Assembly: GCF_030766725.1 (NCBI RefSeq)
Contig: NZ_JARQWR010000007.1
Location: 1-64,000, forward strand
Direction: 5' to 3'
DNA length: 64,000 nucleotides
Source: Flavobacterium aerium
Lineage (GTDB): Bacteria > Bacteroidota > Bacteroidia > Flavobacteriales > Flavobacteriaceae
Below the pieces are notes generated by a model. That model was not told the DNA's origin and ran no database searches. It saw nothing but the letters and a program-made list of their open reading frames with translations. The translations under genes were made by a program, and so were the position numbers. Position 1 is the stretch's first letter, and each line of letters starts with the position of its first letter. Shown in pieces: positions 21,276 through 30,273 of this stretch.

Positions 21276-22223
21276 ATGCCTATTTTCTCTGTAATAATTC
21301 CATTATACAACAAGCAAAATGACATTGCAAATACACTTTTAAGTGTAACACAGCAGTCGTTTGTAGATTTTGAAATTATTATTATCAATGATGGTTCAAC
21401 AGATGATAGTGCAGCAGAAGTAGCAAAGGTTGATGATCCTCGAATTAAATATTATAAAACGGTTAATCAAGGAATTTCCCAAGCTCGAAACGAAGGAATT
21501 AATAAAGCTACTGGAACTTTAATTGCTTTTCTTGATGCTGATGATTATTGGTATTCCAATCATCTTGAACGACTTTACCTTCTTTATACAGCATTTCCTT
21601 CGAGTGGAATATTCGCTACAAATTATACATTTTATTACAGCCCTAATCAGATTATTACTCCGCATTATGAAGGTATCCCAGCACATCCTTGGCAAGGAAT
21701 CGTGGCTGATTTTTTCCTTTCTAGTTTAGATTATCGATTAGCCTGGACCTCAGCACTAGCAATTCCTAAAAAAGTTTTGGATACCGTAGGAACGTTTGAT
21801 GCTTCAATTTCTTTTGGAGCTGCTGGTGAGGACACTGATTTATGGACGCGAATTGCTTTGCAATATCCTGTCGCTTTTGATACTGAAGTTACAGCGCGCT
21901 ATCAACTGAATGGGAGTAATCGTGTATCGAATGTAAATACTTCTAAGCGTTCTTTTGATACATTGGATAAATTTCTGGTTCAAGAACAGGAAAATCTTTC
22001 TTTAAAAAAATTCTTGGATCGTTATCGCGCTGAATTTGCATTAAAGCATAAGTTGGACTATAACATTGAAAGGTTTAATTTTTACAAGAATGGGATTTCA
22101 AAAAATAACATTTCTCGTAAAACATGGTTCTTGCTGAGACTTCCTACTCCTCTTTTAAGGGCATTATATAACTTTAAGCAATGGCTAACCGACAAAGGTT
22201 TGACTGTAAATATCTATAATTGA
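21276..22223 (+). CDS. Glycosyltransferase family 2
   Basis: A 315-residue GT-A enzyme. It shows 'FSVIIPLYNKQNDIANTLLS', 'IIINDGSTDDS', 'NQGISQARNEGI' and the DxD metal site 'FLDADDYW' (87-89). A later 'GEDTDLWTRI' block supplies the ED-type catalytic region. It begins directly after the stop of the upstream GT2 and forms a two-gene unit with it. Its last 10 bases overlap the end of the convergent fdtA-like gene. Specificity unknown; likely part of the same glycan repeat-unit pathway. Confidence 0.9.
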   Translation: MPIFSVIIPLYNKQNDIANTLLSVTQQSFVDFEIIIINDGSTDDSAAEVAKVDDPRIKYYKTVNQGISQARNEGINKATGTLIAFLDADDYWYSNHLERLYLLYTAFPSSGIFATNYTFYYSPNQIITPHYEGIPAHPWQGIVADFFLSSLDYRLAWTSALAIPKKVLDTVGTFDASISFGAAGEDTDLWTRIALQYPVAFDTEVTARYQLNGSNRVSNVNTSKRSFDTLDKFLVQEQENLSLKKFLDRYRAEFALKHKLDYNIERFNFYKNGISKNNISRKTWFLLRLPTPLLRALYNFKQWLTDKGLTVNIYN

Positions 22224-22618
22224 TTCGATTGAACGTAATCAATAAATTCATCGTATTCTCGGATGTAATCTTCTTCGTTATAAACAGCTGAAGCAATTAC
22301 TAAACAAACTGCTCCTGAAGAAAAGTTTTCTAGTTCACGCCAAATACTGGCATTAATCAATAATCCTTTATCTGGCTTATTTAAAGTAATAATCTGTTCT
22401 TCTTTTCCGTCTTTCAATAATACATCGAAACTTCCTGATAACGGAATCAATAGCTGTTGTAAGTTTTTATGTGCATGTCCTCCTCTATGTGAAGTACTGG
22501 GCACATCGTATAAATAGTATACTCTTTTGATTTCAAAAGGTACACACTCATTTTCAACTACAGCAATATTACCACGGTAATCCTCAATTTTGGGGATTTC
22601 AATTATCGATACATTCAT
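22214..22618 (-). CDS. fdtA: FdtA/QdtA-like dTDP-sugar 3,4-ketoisomerase
   Basis: A 134-residue cupin-type enzyme of the WxcM/FdtA family. The family converts dTDP-4-keto-6-deoxyglucose to the 3-keto sugar ahead of 3-amination. The active-site histidines are visible in 'TSHRGGHAHKNLQQLLIP' (His44, His48, His50). The length and the 'GLLINASIWRELENF' segment also fit. FdtA (galacto product, toward Fuc3N) and QdtA (gluco product, toward Qui3N) cannot be separated by eye, so the symbol marks the family only. It pairs functionally with the aminotransferase at 26195-27295. rmlA and rmlB, needed to make the substrate, are not in the window. Confidence 0.85.
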   Translation of the reverse strand: MNVSIIEIPKIEDYRGNIAVVENECVPFEIKRVYYLYDVPSTSHRGGHAHKNLQQLLIPLSGSFDVLLKDGKEEQIITLNKPDKGLLINASIWRELENFSSGAVCLVIASAVYNEEDYIREYDEFIDYVQSNQL

Positions 22619-22622
22619 GTGA

Positions 22623-23720
22623 CTAACTTACTTTAATTTTCAGAAAATCCAACCATTTGTGTCCAATATTTTCCAAAGAAAATCGTTCTGCACTGCTTAC
22701 CGCGTGTTTCTTACAATTTTCATACAATGCTTTATCTTCATACAGCCTATTCATCGCGAGAATAAATTGTGCTACATTTTGATTCTCTACTAAGAGTCCA
22801 TTTTCTTGATCTATAATCATCTCACTTGGTCCAGACAGACAATCAAAGGAAACAACTGGTGCTCCACAAGCTAGTGATTCATTGATTACATTTGGAAATC
22901 CTTCATTTCTGCTGGTTAGAAGCATAAACAAAGCTTTTCTCATGTATACAAATGGGTTTTCCTGAAATCCAAGAAAGTAGATTTTATCAGTTAAGTTTTT
23001 CTTGCGCACTAATTCTTCTAATTGTGTTCTTTGTGGACCATCACCAATCAAAACTAGCTTAACATCATTTACCGGTAAAACTGATTGCTCATAGGCTTCA
23101 ATCATCTTATCAAATTGCTTGATATTATCGAGTGCCATTCTCCCAACACCTAATACGTATTGATAACTGATCTCTAGTTTTTCTTGGGATAAGGTTATTA
23201 TTTTATCAAACTCAATTGGGTTGTATACTTTATGTACATTTTCATAATTATATTCTACTTTTATTTTTTCTGCTACAGCATCACATACCGCTACAATTCC
23301 ATAGGAGTTACTGTAGATTTTTTCGGCTAAAAACTTATTTGATGGAAAATACAAATAGGTCATGTAGCTATGTATTATGGGTACATAAGGAGCATTAAAA
23401 ATAACTTTGGAAAATAAAAATTCTTGTAATTGATGTTCCCGGTATCTAAAATCAATAATATAATCGAAGGTATTGTCTTTAAAAAATCTACGGAGTACGT
23501 TTAATCTTTTCAGCTGATTGAAAATATCATTTCGTTCGTTTTTTATAGCACCTAAATTCAGTAATGTCCCCGAATAGGAATAATATACTCGATCTATTAA
23601 TATAACATTGTGTACTTCTATATTTTTACTTGCAAAATACTGAGACAAAACAGCATGCATCTTTTCTGCGCCACCGGATGACAGACAATTTCCAAGTAAA
23701 CATATTTTATAGGACTTCAT
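22623..23720 (-). CDS. Glycosyltransferase family 4
   Basis: A 365-residue GT-B enzyme. The N-terminal half starts 'KICLLGNCLSSGGAEKMHAV', the acceptor-side GGAE pattern of GT4 enzymes. The C-terminal half has 'VLGVGRMALDNIKQFDKMIE', 'VLIGDGPQRTQLEELV' and the donor-binding EX7E region 'SRNEGFPNVINESLACGAPVV'. It lies four bases upstream of the fdtA-like gene on the same strand, so the two share a transcript. Probably adds a sugar to the locus glycan; specificity unknown. Confidence 0.92.
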   Translation of the reverse strand: MKSYKICLLGNCLSSGGAEKMHAVLSQYFASKNIEVHNVILIDRVYYSYSGTLLNLGAIKNERNDIFNQLKRLNVLRRFFKDNTFDYIIDFRYREHQLQEFLFSKVIFNAPYVPIIHSYMTYLYFPSNKFLAEKIYSNSYGIVAVCDAVAEKIKVEYNYENVHKVYNPIEFDKIITLSQEKLEISYQYVLGVGRMALDNIKQFDKMIEAYEQSVLPVNDVKLVLIGDGPQRTQLEELVRKKNLTDKIYFLGFQENPFVYMRKALFMLLTSRNEGFPNVINESLACGAPVVSFDCLSGPSEMIIDQENGLLVENQNVAQFILAMNRLYEDKALYENCKKHAVSSAERFSLENIGHKWLDFLKIKVS

Positions 23721-23768
23721 TTGCTATATTAGCTTTTTAATTAATTTTAGAAACAAATATAAACAATT

Positions 23769-24911
23769 ATGAAGATTCTATTGGTGGGTGAATACAGCCG
23801 CTTGCACAACACGCTAAAAGAAGCTCTAATCCTTCTAGGACATGAGGTTGAAATAGCAGGTAGTGGTGATGGTTTTAAAAATTTCCCAGTAGATTATAAT
23901 TTTGAGGCTCAATGGTCACAGAAACCTTTTCTAAGATTTATTAATAAATTTACAAATCGTATTTTCAGGCTTAATTTAGATTTTTTAGAGCGTGGCATCC
24001 GATTTTATTTTATTCACAAAAGGTTTCAGAATTACGATCTAGTACAACTGATTAATGAAGCTCCGATTCAAACAGTACTTCCTCTTGAAAAGTATCTCTT
24101 AAAAAAACTATTTCAACATAATAAAACGGTTTTTCTGCTTTCTTGTGGGATTGATTATGCTTGTCTTCATTACATGATGCAACGTCAGTTTCGTTATTCT
24201 TTATTAGATCCTTATTTTAAGGATTCGTCGCTGATTTATGAATATGATTATGTCTTGAAGTATGTTAATGAATCACATCGAAAACTACATAATTTTGTCT
24301 ATCAAAGAATAAATGGTGTCATTGCTTCCGATATGGATTATGCGATTCCTCTACGTGAAAACCCAAAGTTTTTGGGTCTAATCTCTAATCCTATTAATAT
24401 TGGATTACTTCCTTATAAAGTTCCGAACATTGAACAGAAGATCATTATTTTCATGGGAATTAATCGTTTGAATTATCATAAAAAAGGAATTCCATTTTTT
24501 GAAAAAGCGTTGGCAATTATTGAGCAAAAATATCCAACAAAAGTTCAAGTCATTATCACTGAAAATATTCCTTATCAGCAATACATCAAGCTTTATGATG
24601 AAGCTCATATACTATTAGACCAAATCTATGCGTATGATCAAGGCTATAATGCACTTGAAGCTATGGCCAAAGGAAAAGTAGTTTTCACAGGGGCAGAAAC
24701 GGAATTTATGGACCATTATACTCTAACTAAGCGAGTCGCCATTAATGCTTTACCCGATGTAAACCAAATTGTTGCTGAGCTTAGTTATCTAATTGAAAAT
24801 CCTACTGAAATTGTAACCATAAGCCATCGCGCAAGAGCTTTTGTAGAACAGGAACATGATTATCTAAAGGTAGCCGAAAAATATCTATCTACTTGGAAGT
24901 TGGCTCAGTAG
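23769..24911 (+). CDS. Glycosyltransferase, GT4/GT-B type
   Basis: A 380-residue protein with a GT-B build. The N-terminus 'MKILLVGEYSRLHNTLKEAL' is a Rossmann strand. The C-terminal half has 'IIIFMGINRLNYHKKGIPFF', 'DQGYNALEAMAKGKVVFTGA' (the donor-binding block in reduced form) and a helical tail. The first half is divergent, so this is a less typical member than the GT4 at 22623. It is divergent from that gene with a 48-base gap, and its last 23 bases overlap the end of the convergent flippase gene. Specificity unknown. Confidence 0.8.
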   Translation: MKILLVGEYSRLHNTLKEALILLGHEVEIAGSGDGFKNFPVDYNFEAQWSQKPFLRFINKFTNRIFRLNLDFLERGIRFYFIHKRFQNYDLVQLINEAPIQTVLPLEKYLLKKLFQHNKTVFLLSCGIDYACLHYMMQRQFRYSLLDPYFKDSSLIYEYDYVLKYVNESHRKLHNFVYQRINGVIASDMDYAIPLRENPKFLGLISNPINIGLLPYKVPNIEQKIIIFMGINRLNYHKKGIPFFEKALAIIEQKYPTKVQVIITENIPYQQYIKLYDEAHILLDQIYAYDQGYNALEAMAKGKVVFTGAETEFMDHYTLTKRVAINALPDVNQIVAELSYLIENPTEIVTISHRARAFVEQEHDYLKVAEKYLSTWKLAQ

Positions 24912-26193
24912 ACTTTTTCAAAAACAAACTCTTTCTAAAGTAGGTTACCAGCACAATAAAATACAATACATACGTAAAAGCATGCGCCATTACAATTCCT
25001 TCTAACTGGTAATAATTCAATAAATAATTACTGGATATATACAATACGGCAAGTGATCCTACTTCTGTAATAATAAAAGCTGTTGTCATTTTTTTAGCAA
25101 AAAACTGATAGCCTAAAATTAGCGATGCTGCTTTAAAAAAATCACCCAATAGCTGCCAAAAAAACAAGTGAATTACGGGTAAAAATTCTGTAGTGAAAAG
25201 TATTTTCACAATCCATGAACGGAATAGGAATAGACCAATCATTCCCAATAATAAAAGGGGCATAATTGTTTTATAATAATTCACAAATACCGATTGTGTT
25301 TCAACATTATTCTTTGCTTGTGCTAACTTCGGAAAAAAATATACCGTCAAAATTGTTGAAATAAACATCATATAATAGGTTGCTATCCTGCTAATTGCCT
25401 CCCAATATCCAGCTTCACTAACGCCAATACGATCTATTACATTATTCCGAATGACTAAAAACAATAGTGGCCCAATAAAGGCCGAAACAAAGGCCATCAA
25501 CGAATAGGAAGATAGGTTTTTGATTATAGCAAAATCAAAGGCATTCCATGTTACATATTCTCTTAGTTTGAAGTCTTTATTTATCATAAAAAAGGAGACA
25601 AATAGCATTAATCCCGGCGTTACTACAATTGCAAATAAAGCACCTTCTATTTTATATTGATAGATAAACAGAACCGACATAATAAATCCGAAGATATTAC
25701 CGAAAATATTAATGTATATAACTTTTTTAAACTGACTTAACCCATTGATAATTGCAATTATAAAAACATTGAATGCATAGAACGGTAAGGCAATAGCCAA
25801 GGCTTTAAATATAATTCCGTAATTATAACGTAATCCGAAGACTTCTTTGTTCCAAAAATCTGCAAAAAAGAATAGACCGCTACTCAGTAGTAAGGTTACA
25901 ACTAATAAACTCCAAAAAACAGTAGAAATAATGGCTTTTAATTCCGTTTGTTTTTTTTCATTTTCGGCTACATATTTCACAATTCCATTTTGAAATCCCA
26001 ATGTTGAAATGGTTTCCATTGAAGCTAAAAAATTCCGCATATTCCCCATTAAAGCCATACCATTGGGCCCAATAAAAAATGCAACAACTTTTGACGTTAC
26101 TAATCCTATAGCTATGCGAATTACCACACTCAGACTATTCAAGGAAGTTATCTTGAATAAGGGCGTTTGCACTATGGATTTTATAAAATTCAA
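24889..26193 (-). CDS. Wzx-type polysaccharide flippase (MATE/MVF-like)
   Basis: A 434-residue integral membrane protein with about 12 hydrophobic segments. Its N-terminal pattern 'ITSLNSLSVVIRIAIGLVTSKVVAFFIGPNG' is typical of O-antigen or enterobacterial common-antigen translocases. Such proteins flip undecaprenyl-linked oligosaccharide units to the periplasmic face. It begins one base after the end of the fdtB-like gene, in an operon of acyltransferase, aminotransferase and flippase. The polymerase (Wzy) and export genes are not in the window. The fold class is well supported; substrate is inferred from neighbours. Confidence 0.87.
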   Translation of the reverse strand: MNFIKSIVQTPLFKITSLNSLSVVIRIAIGLVTSKVVAFFIGPNGMALMGNMRNFLASMETISTLGFQNGIVKYVAENEKKQTELKAIISTVFWSLLVVTLLLSSGLFFFADFWNKEVFGLRYNYGIIFKALAIALPFYAFNVFIIAIINGLSQFKKVIYINIFGNIFGFIMSVLFIYQYKIEGALFAIVVTPGLMLFVSFFMINKDFKLREYVTWNAFDFAIIKNLSSYSLMAFVSAFIGPLLFLVIRNNVIDRIGVSEAGYWEAISRIATYYMMFISTILTVYFFPKLAQAKNNVETQSVFVNYYKTIMPLLLLGMIGLFLFRSWIVKILFTTEFLPVIHLFFWQLLGDFFKAASLILGYQFFAKKMTTAFIITEVGSLAVLYISSNYLLNYYQLEGIVMAHAFTYVLYFIVLVTYFRKSLFLKKSTEPTSK

Positions 26194-26194
26194 A

Positions 26195-27295
26195 TCAATA
26201 TTGATTTAATACTGTAATTACTGTTTGAACTTCTTCTGGAGTCATCACAGAACTTATGGGAATACTCAATATTTCGCGATGAATTCTCTCTGTAATAGGG
26301 AACGATAATGTAGCAAAAGAAGGCAAAGCCTTCTGCTTATGTGGTGGTATTGGATAATGAATGAGGCTTTGAATTTTATGTTCTTCCAAATAACGTTTCA
26401 AATCTTCTCTATTTTGTGTTCTAATGACAAATACATGAAAAACATGGTCTTCTTCATTAGTATAGTAAGGCAAGTTTATTTTATCATTTTTTATACCTTT
26501 CAAATATTCCTTCGCAATACTTCTTCTTTTAGTATTTACATAATCCAGATCTGGCAATTTTACATTCAGAAAAGCAGCTTGTAGTTCATCTAATCGGCTA
26601 TTCACACCTATGTAGTCGTTATAATATTTCACCTCAGATCCATAATTCCGAATAGAAATTACCATTTTGGCTAACTCGGCATCATTCGTTGTAATAGCAC
26701 CTGCATCACCTAAAGCACCTAAATTTTTCCCTGGGTAAAAACTAAATCCAGCTGCATCCGATAGATTTCCTGCTTTTGTACCTAACTCTGTTGTAGCACC
26801 ATGAGCTTGAGCAGCATCTTCAATAACTAACACAGCATGTTTTTTCCCAATCGCAATGATGGATTGCATATCAGCCAATTGTCCATATAAATGAACAGCC
26901 AAAATCGCTTTTGTTTTTGGGGTTATATAACGTTCAATTTCTTGAGGATTGATATTGTATGTTTCTATAGTTGGTTCCACAAGAACAGGAATTAAATCTG
27001 CCTCAAGAATAGCCAAAATACTGGCAATATATGTATTTGCGGGTACAATGATTTCATCTCCTTTTACTAATTTACCCAGTTGTATATACGCTTTAAAAAT
27101 TAAAGTCAATGCATCCAAACCATTGGCTACACCAATGCAGTGCTGTACTCCACAATAGTGCGCAAAATCTTTCTCGAATATTTTAACCTCATCTCCTAGC
27201 ACATACCATCCTTTCTCTAAGAAAACATCCATTTTTTGTTTGAATGCTTCTTCATAAGGTTTATTGATTTTCTGTAAATTCAAAAAAGAAATCAT
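26195..27295 (-). CDS. fdtB: FdtB/QdtB-like dTDP-sugar 3-aminotransferase (DegT/DnrJ/EryC1/StrS family)
   Basis: A 366-residue PLP enzyme. The family converts dTDP-3-keto-6-deoxyhexose to the 3-amino sugar using glutamate. The internal aldimine lysine is Lys190 in '[18 protein letters not shown]', and Asp160 in '[11 protein letters not shown]' contacts the PLP ring. '[13 protein letters not shown]' holds the phosphate-binding region. The presence of an FdtA-like ketoisomerase in the same locus is the main reason to assign 3-amination. Other sugar aminotransferases of this family remain possible. It overlaps the upstream acyltransferase gene by four bases (ATGA type). Confidence 0.85.
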   Translation of the reverse strand: MISFLNLQKINKPYEEAFKQKMDVFLEKGWYVLGDEVKIFEKDFAHYCGVQHCIGVANGLDALTLIFKAYIQLGKLVKGDEIIVPANTYIASILAILEADLIPVLVEPTIETYNINPQEIERYITPKTKAILAVHLYGQLADMQSIIAIGKKHAVLVIEDAAQAHGATTELGTKAGNLSDAAGFSFYPGKNLGALGDAGAITTNDAELAKMVISIRNYGSEVKYYNDYIGVNSRLDELQAAFLNVKLPDLDYVNTKRRSIAKEYLKGIKNDKINLPYYTNEEDHVFHVFVIRTQNREDLKRYLEEHKIQSLIHYPIPPHKQKALPSFATLSFPITERIHREILSIPISSVMTPEEVQTVITVLNQY

Positions 27296-28272
27296 AGGAT
27301 TACATTATCAAGTTTAAAAAATTGTGTTGTATCTATTTCGTAAAAATCCTGCACTATCGTTCGGGCTCCGAAACTTTCTTTCCAAAATGATAAACCTTGG
27401 TTTAGTTTTCTACCTTGGTCTTCATTTGATATCCCAAAATCAAAATAATGTTTGTTTTTAAAAATCGTTTTTAATAAAGTATAGTATAGAAAGTCTAAAC
27501 TTCCTAATTCATTTTTATCTTCATCGGCCGCAATGTATTGCGCATGAAATACATTTTTACTTTCAAAAATTGTCGTTCCAGCCACAATTCTATCTTTATA
27601 ATAAACATTGAACTGACGGATGGATTTAGGAAATTTTTGTTTTAATTGTTCTATTTCTACTAAAGAATGTACTGGCTTAGCCTGATGTTTTCTTTCTAGC
27701 GTTGGCATTAGTATTATTTCCCAAAAGGATTTAAAATCTTCTTCTTCTTTTACAATTAAAGAATGCTTCTCCCCTTTTTTCACTCCTTCAATTCTCCCTT
27801 TAGCGATAGCATAATTCTGAGTTAAATCAATAACGGCTAAAGTATCCCGACGAACCAATTTTGCATCAGCTAAAAAAAGCGCATAGTGAAGTTCCTCTGA
27901 AGGAATATCACAATAAATAGAAGGTATTAATTTTAAATGAAGCTTTGTAATTCCATTTTCCTGTAAATGAATCATTATTGATTTTACTATTTCAATAACC
28001 GAAAACAGCTTTAACTTTTCATCATATACTAGCCCACCATAAGTAAGTCCCTGATGTGAATATACCAGTTCATCTACTCTATTGGCTGGTAAAACAGCAA
28101 TCCATTTATCTTTTTCTAAAACAATTAAGGAATGGTCTTGAAATCGATCATCATGATATTCCATAAAATCGCGATGAAAAAGAAAAGTAGCATTTTTGGC
28201 TCTACTTATAAAAGTATTCCAATTCATGCTATCACTGGCTTTGTATGGTCTAACAGTATAACTCACTTCCAA
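27292..28272 (-). CDS. FemAB/GNAT-like acyltransferase
   Basis: A 326-residue protein of the GNAT superfamily, FemAB-like subgroup. Signs are '[20 protein letters not shown]' near the N-terminus and the C-terminal '[20 protein letters not shown]' followed by 'FWKESFGA'. In Fuc3N/Qui3N loci the 3-amino group is usually acetylated by a left-handed beta-helix enzyme (FdtC/QdtC). None is present here, so this protein is a candidate N-acyltransferase; that is inference. The frame has no ATG near its conserved beginning. An in-frame stop sits just upstream, so the start must be the TTG at 28272 or the GTG at 28266. It heads the operon with the aminotransferase and flippase. Confidence 0.8.
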   Translation of the reverse strand: MEVSYTVRPYKASDSMNWNTFISRAKNATFLFHRDFMEYHDDRFQDHSLIVLEKDKWIAVLPANRVDELVYSHQGLTYGGLVYDEKLKLFSVIEIVKSIMIHLQENGITKLHLKLIPSIYCDIPSEELHYALFLADAKLVRRDTLAVIDLTQNYAIAKGRIEGVKKGEKHSLIVKEEEDFKSFWEIILMPTLERKHQAKPVHSLVEIEQLKQKFPKSIRQFNVYYKDRIVAGTTIFESKNVFHAQYIAADEDKNELGSLDFLYYTLLKTIFKNKHYFDFGISNEDQGRKLNQGLSFWKESFGARTIVQDFYEIDTTQFFKLDNVIL

Positions 28273-28476
28273 AATTTAAACTTCGGAAAATTACTGCTTT
28301 TTTATCAATTTACCCTATGTTTCTTTTTTAATTCCAAGAACAAAATTCTCACCGAAACACAACATTAAACAACAATACTGTTAAAATAAACATCAAAACT
28401 TATCAATTTTAAAAATTAAACCATTGTTTGATAAATATTTACTAATTTTAATTCGTACAGCCGTAAATAGATTTTA

Positions 28477-30273
28477 ATGAATAAAAAACTACTCTTCTTC
28501 TATTTTGTGTTTATCGTATTACCTTCCTTCTCCTTTTTTGGACAGGATATTGCATTATATAAACAATTTAACGGTCGTTATGATTTTACTTTTATTGGCA
28601 ATACGCTAAATTTAAGAGAAAATGGAATTGGGATTCCTTGTACTATTTTAACGACTTCTTCGGCAACATTGACCTTGAATTCCGATGATCAGATTGAAAA
28701 AGCATACCTTTATTGGGCGGGTTCTGGTCCTGGTGATTTTAAAGTAAAATTGAACAATCAGGATATTATTGCCGAACGAACTTTTAACGTCGTACAAAAC
28801 AATACTGAACTCATTTTCTTTAGTGCTTTTAAGGATATCACTGCGTTTGTACAAACTACAGGAAATGGACTTTATACTTTTTCTGATTTAGATCTCACCA
28901 ATATTATTGCTGATTATTGTCCTAATGGAACCAATTTTGGCGGTTGGTCCATTATTATCATCTACAAAAATGATAATCTCCCACTGAATCAATTGAATTT
29001 ATATGATGGTTTACAATACGTTCCTGATGCTATCAACATTACACTAACGAACCTTAATGTAATCGATGATCAGGATGCAAAAATTGGTTTTTTGGCTTGG
29101 GAAGGTGATCGTAATATCAGTGTCAATGAAACACTCCGCATCAATGGAAATATCATTAGTAATCCTCCTCTAAATCCTGCCAATAATGCTTTTAATGGGA
29201 CTAATAGTTTCACCGGATCAGATCAATTATTCAACATGGATATGGATTTTTATTCTATTCAGGATAACATAGCGATCGGGGATGATTCTGCTGAAATTTC
29301 GCTAACCTCTGGGCAGGATTTCGTAATGATTAATACAATACTAACAAAATTAAACAGTCAGCTACCCGATGCTACTATTGCGCTTACGGATTATACTTTA
29401 GATTGCAGAATCAAAAAAATTGATATTGAATTCTCCGTTTATAATATAGAAAGTACCAATCCTTTACCCGCCGGTACTCCGATTGCAATTTATATTAATA
29501 ATCAACTTGTTTCAACTCTAGCAACGCAGACCATTATCCCAATAGATGGGTCGGAAAACTTTGCAACAACACTCACTATTCCAGAAAATATTGTGGCTAA
29601 TTTTCAATTAAAACTTGTAGTGGATGATACAGGAAATGGGACTGGTATCGTTACCGAGATTAATGAAACGAACAATACTTTCATTACAACTATTGCACTG
29701 TTATTTCAACCAAAATTTAATCCTTTAGAGGAAATAAAAACTTGTAATTTAGGATTAGGAAGAGGTATTTTTAATTTTTCGCATTATGAACAGTTTGTAA
29801 AAGTAAACACCGAAGATCTGGTTTCATTTTTCAATAGTCACGAAGATGCAATACAGAATGTTAACGCGATTAACAATACAACAAATTATATTACTCAAAG
29901 CAGTCCTACAGAGATTTTTGTACGTATAGAAGATGAAAATTGTTTTAGTATTACCTCCTTTTTGCTTAGCACCAAAAATTGTCCTCCTAAGGTTTATAAT
30001 GGTTTTTCTCCCAATCACGATGGAATGAATGATTTTTTCTTCATCGATGGTTTACGTAATATATTCACGAATTATGAATTGTTTATTTATTCTCGTTGGG
30101 GGACTTTAGTATGGCAAGGCAACCATAATGATCCTGATTGGGATGGCACGGCTAATAAAGGCGCTACTGTACACGGGAATCTTGTTCCGGAATCAACTTA
30201 TTATTATGTACTCGAATTAAATGATCCTGATTACCCAAAGGCATTAGTGGGATGGCTTTATCTTACTCGATAA
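28477..30273 (+). CDS. Secreted protein with gliding-motility-associated (T9SS type B) C-terminal domain
   Basis: A 598-residue protein with a signal peptide ('FYFVFIVLPSFSFFGQD'). A long N-terminal beta-rich region contains 'YLYWAGSGPGDFKVKLN' and 'NFGGWSIIIIYKND'. A CARDB-like segment follows around 310-410. The chain ends in a type B sorting domain (502-598): 'NGFSPNHDGMNDFFFIDGL', 'YELFIYSRWGTLVWQG' and 'TYYYVLEL'. The family is exported by Sec and then by the type IX system to the cell surface. The gene stands alone after the glycan locus. Its stop codon directly abuts the stop of the convergent TRIC gene. Surface function unknown. Confidence 0.92.
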   Translation: MNKKLLFFYFVFIVLPSFSFFGQDIALYKQFNGRYDFTFIGNTLNLRENGIGIPCTILTTSSATLTLNSDDQIEKAYLYWAGSGPGDFKVKLNNQDIIAERTFNVVQNNTELIFFSAFKDITAFVQTTGNGLYTFSDLDLTNIIADYCPNGTNFGGWSIIIIYKNDNLPLNQLNLYDGLQYVPDAINITLTNLNVIDDQDAKIGFLAWEGDRNISVNETLRINGNIISNPPLNPANNAFNGTNSFTGSDQLFNMDMDFYSIQDNIAIGDDSAEISLTSGQDFVMINTILTKLNSQLPDATIALTDYTLDCRIKKIDIEFSVYNIESTNPLPAGTPIAIYINNQLVSTLATQTIIPIDGSENFATTLTIPENIVANFQLKLVVDDTGNGTGIVTEINETNNTFITTIALLFQPKFNPLEEIKTCNLGLGRGIFNFSHYEQFVKVNTEDLVSFFNSHEDAIQNVNAINNTTNYITQSSPTEIFVRIEDENCFSITSFLLSTKNCPPKVYNGFSPNHDGMNDFFFIDGLRNIFTNYELFIYSRWGTLVWQGNHNDPDWDGTANKGATVHGNLVPESTYYYVLELNDPDYPKALVGWLYLTR

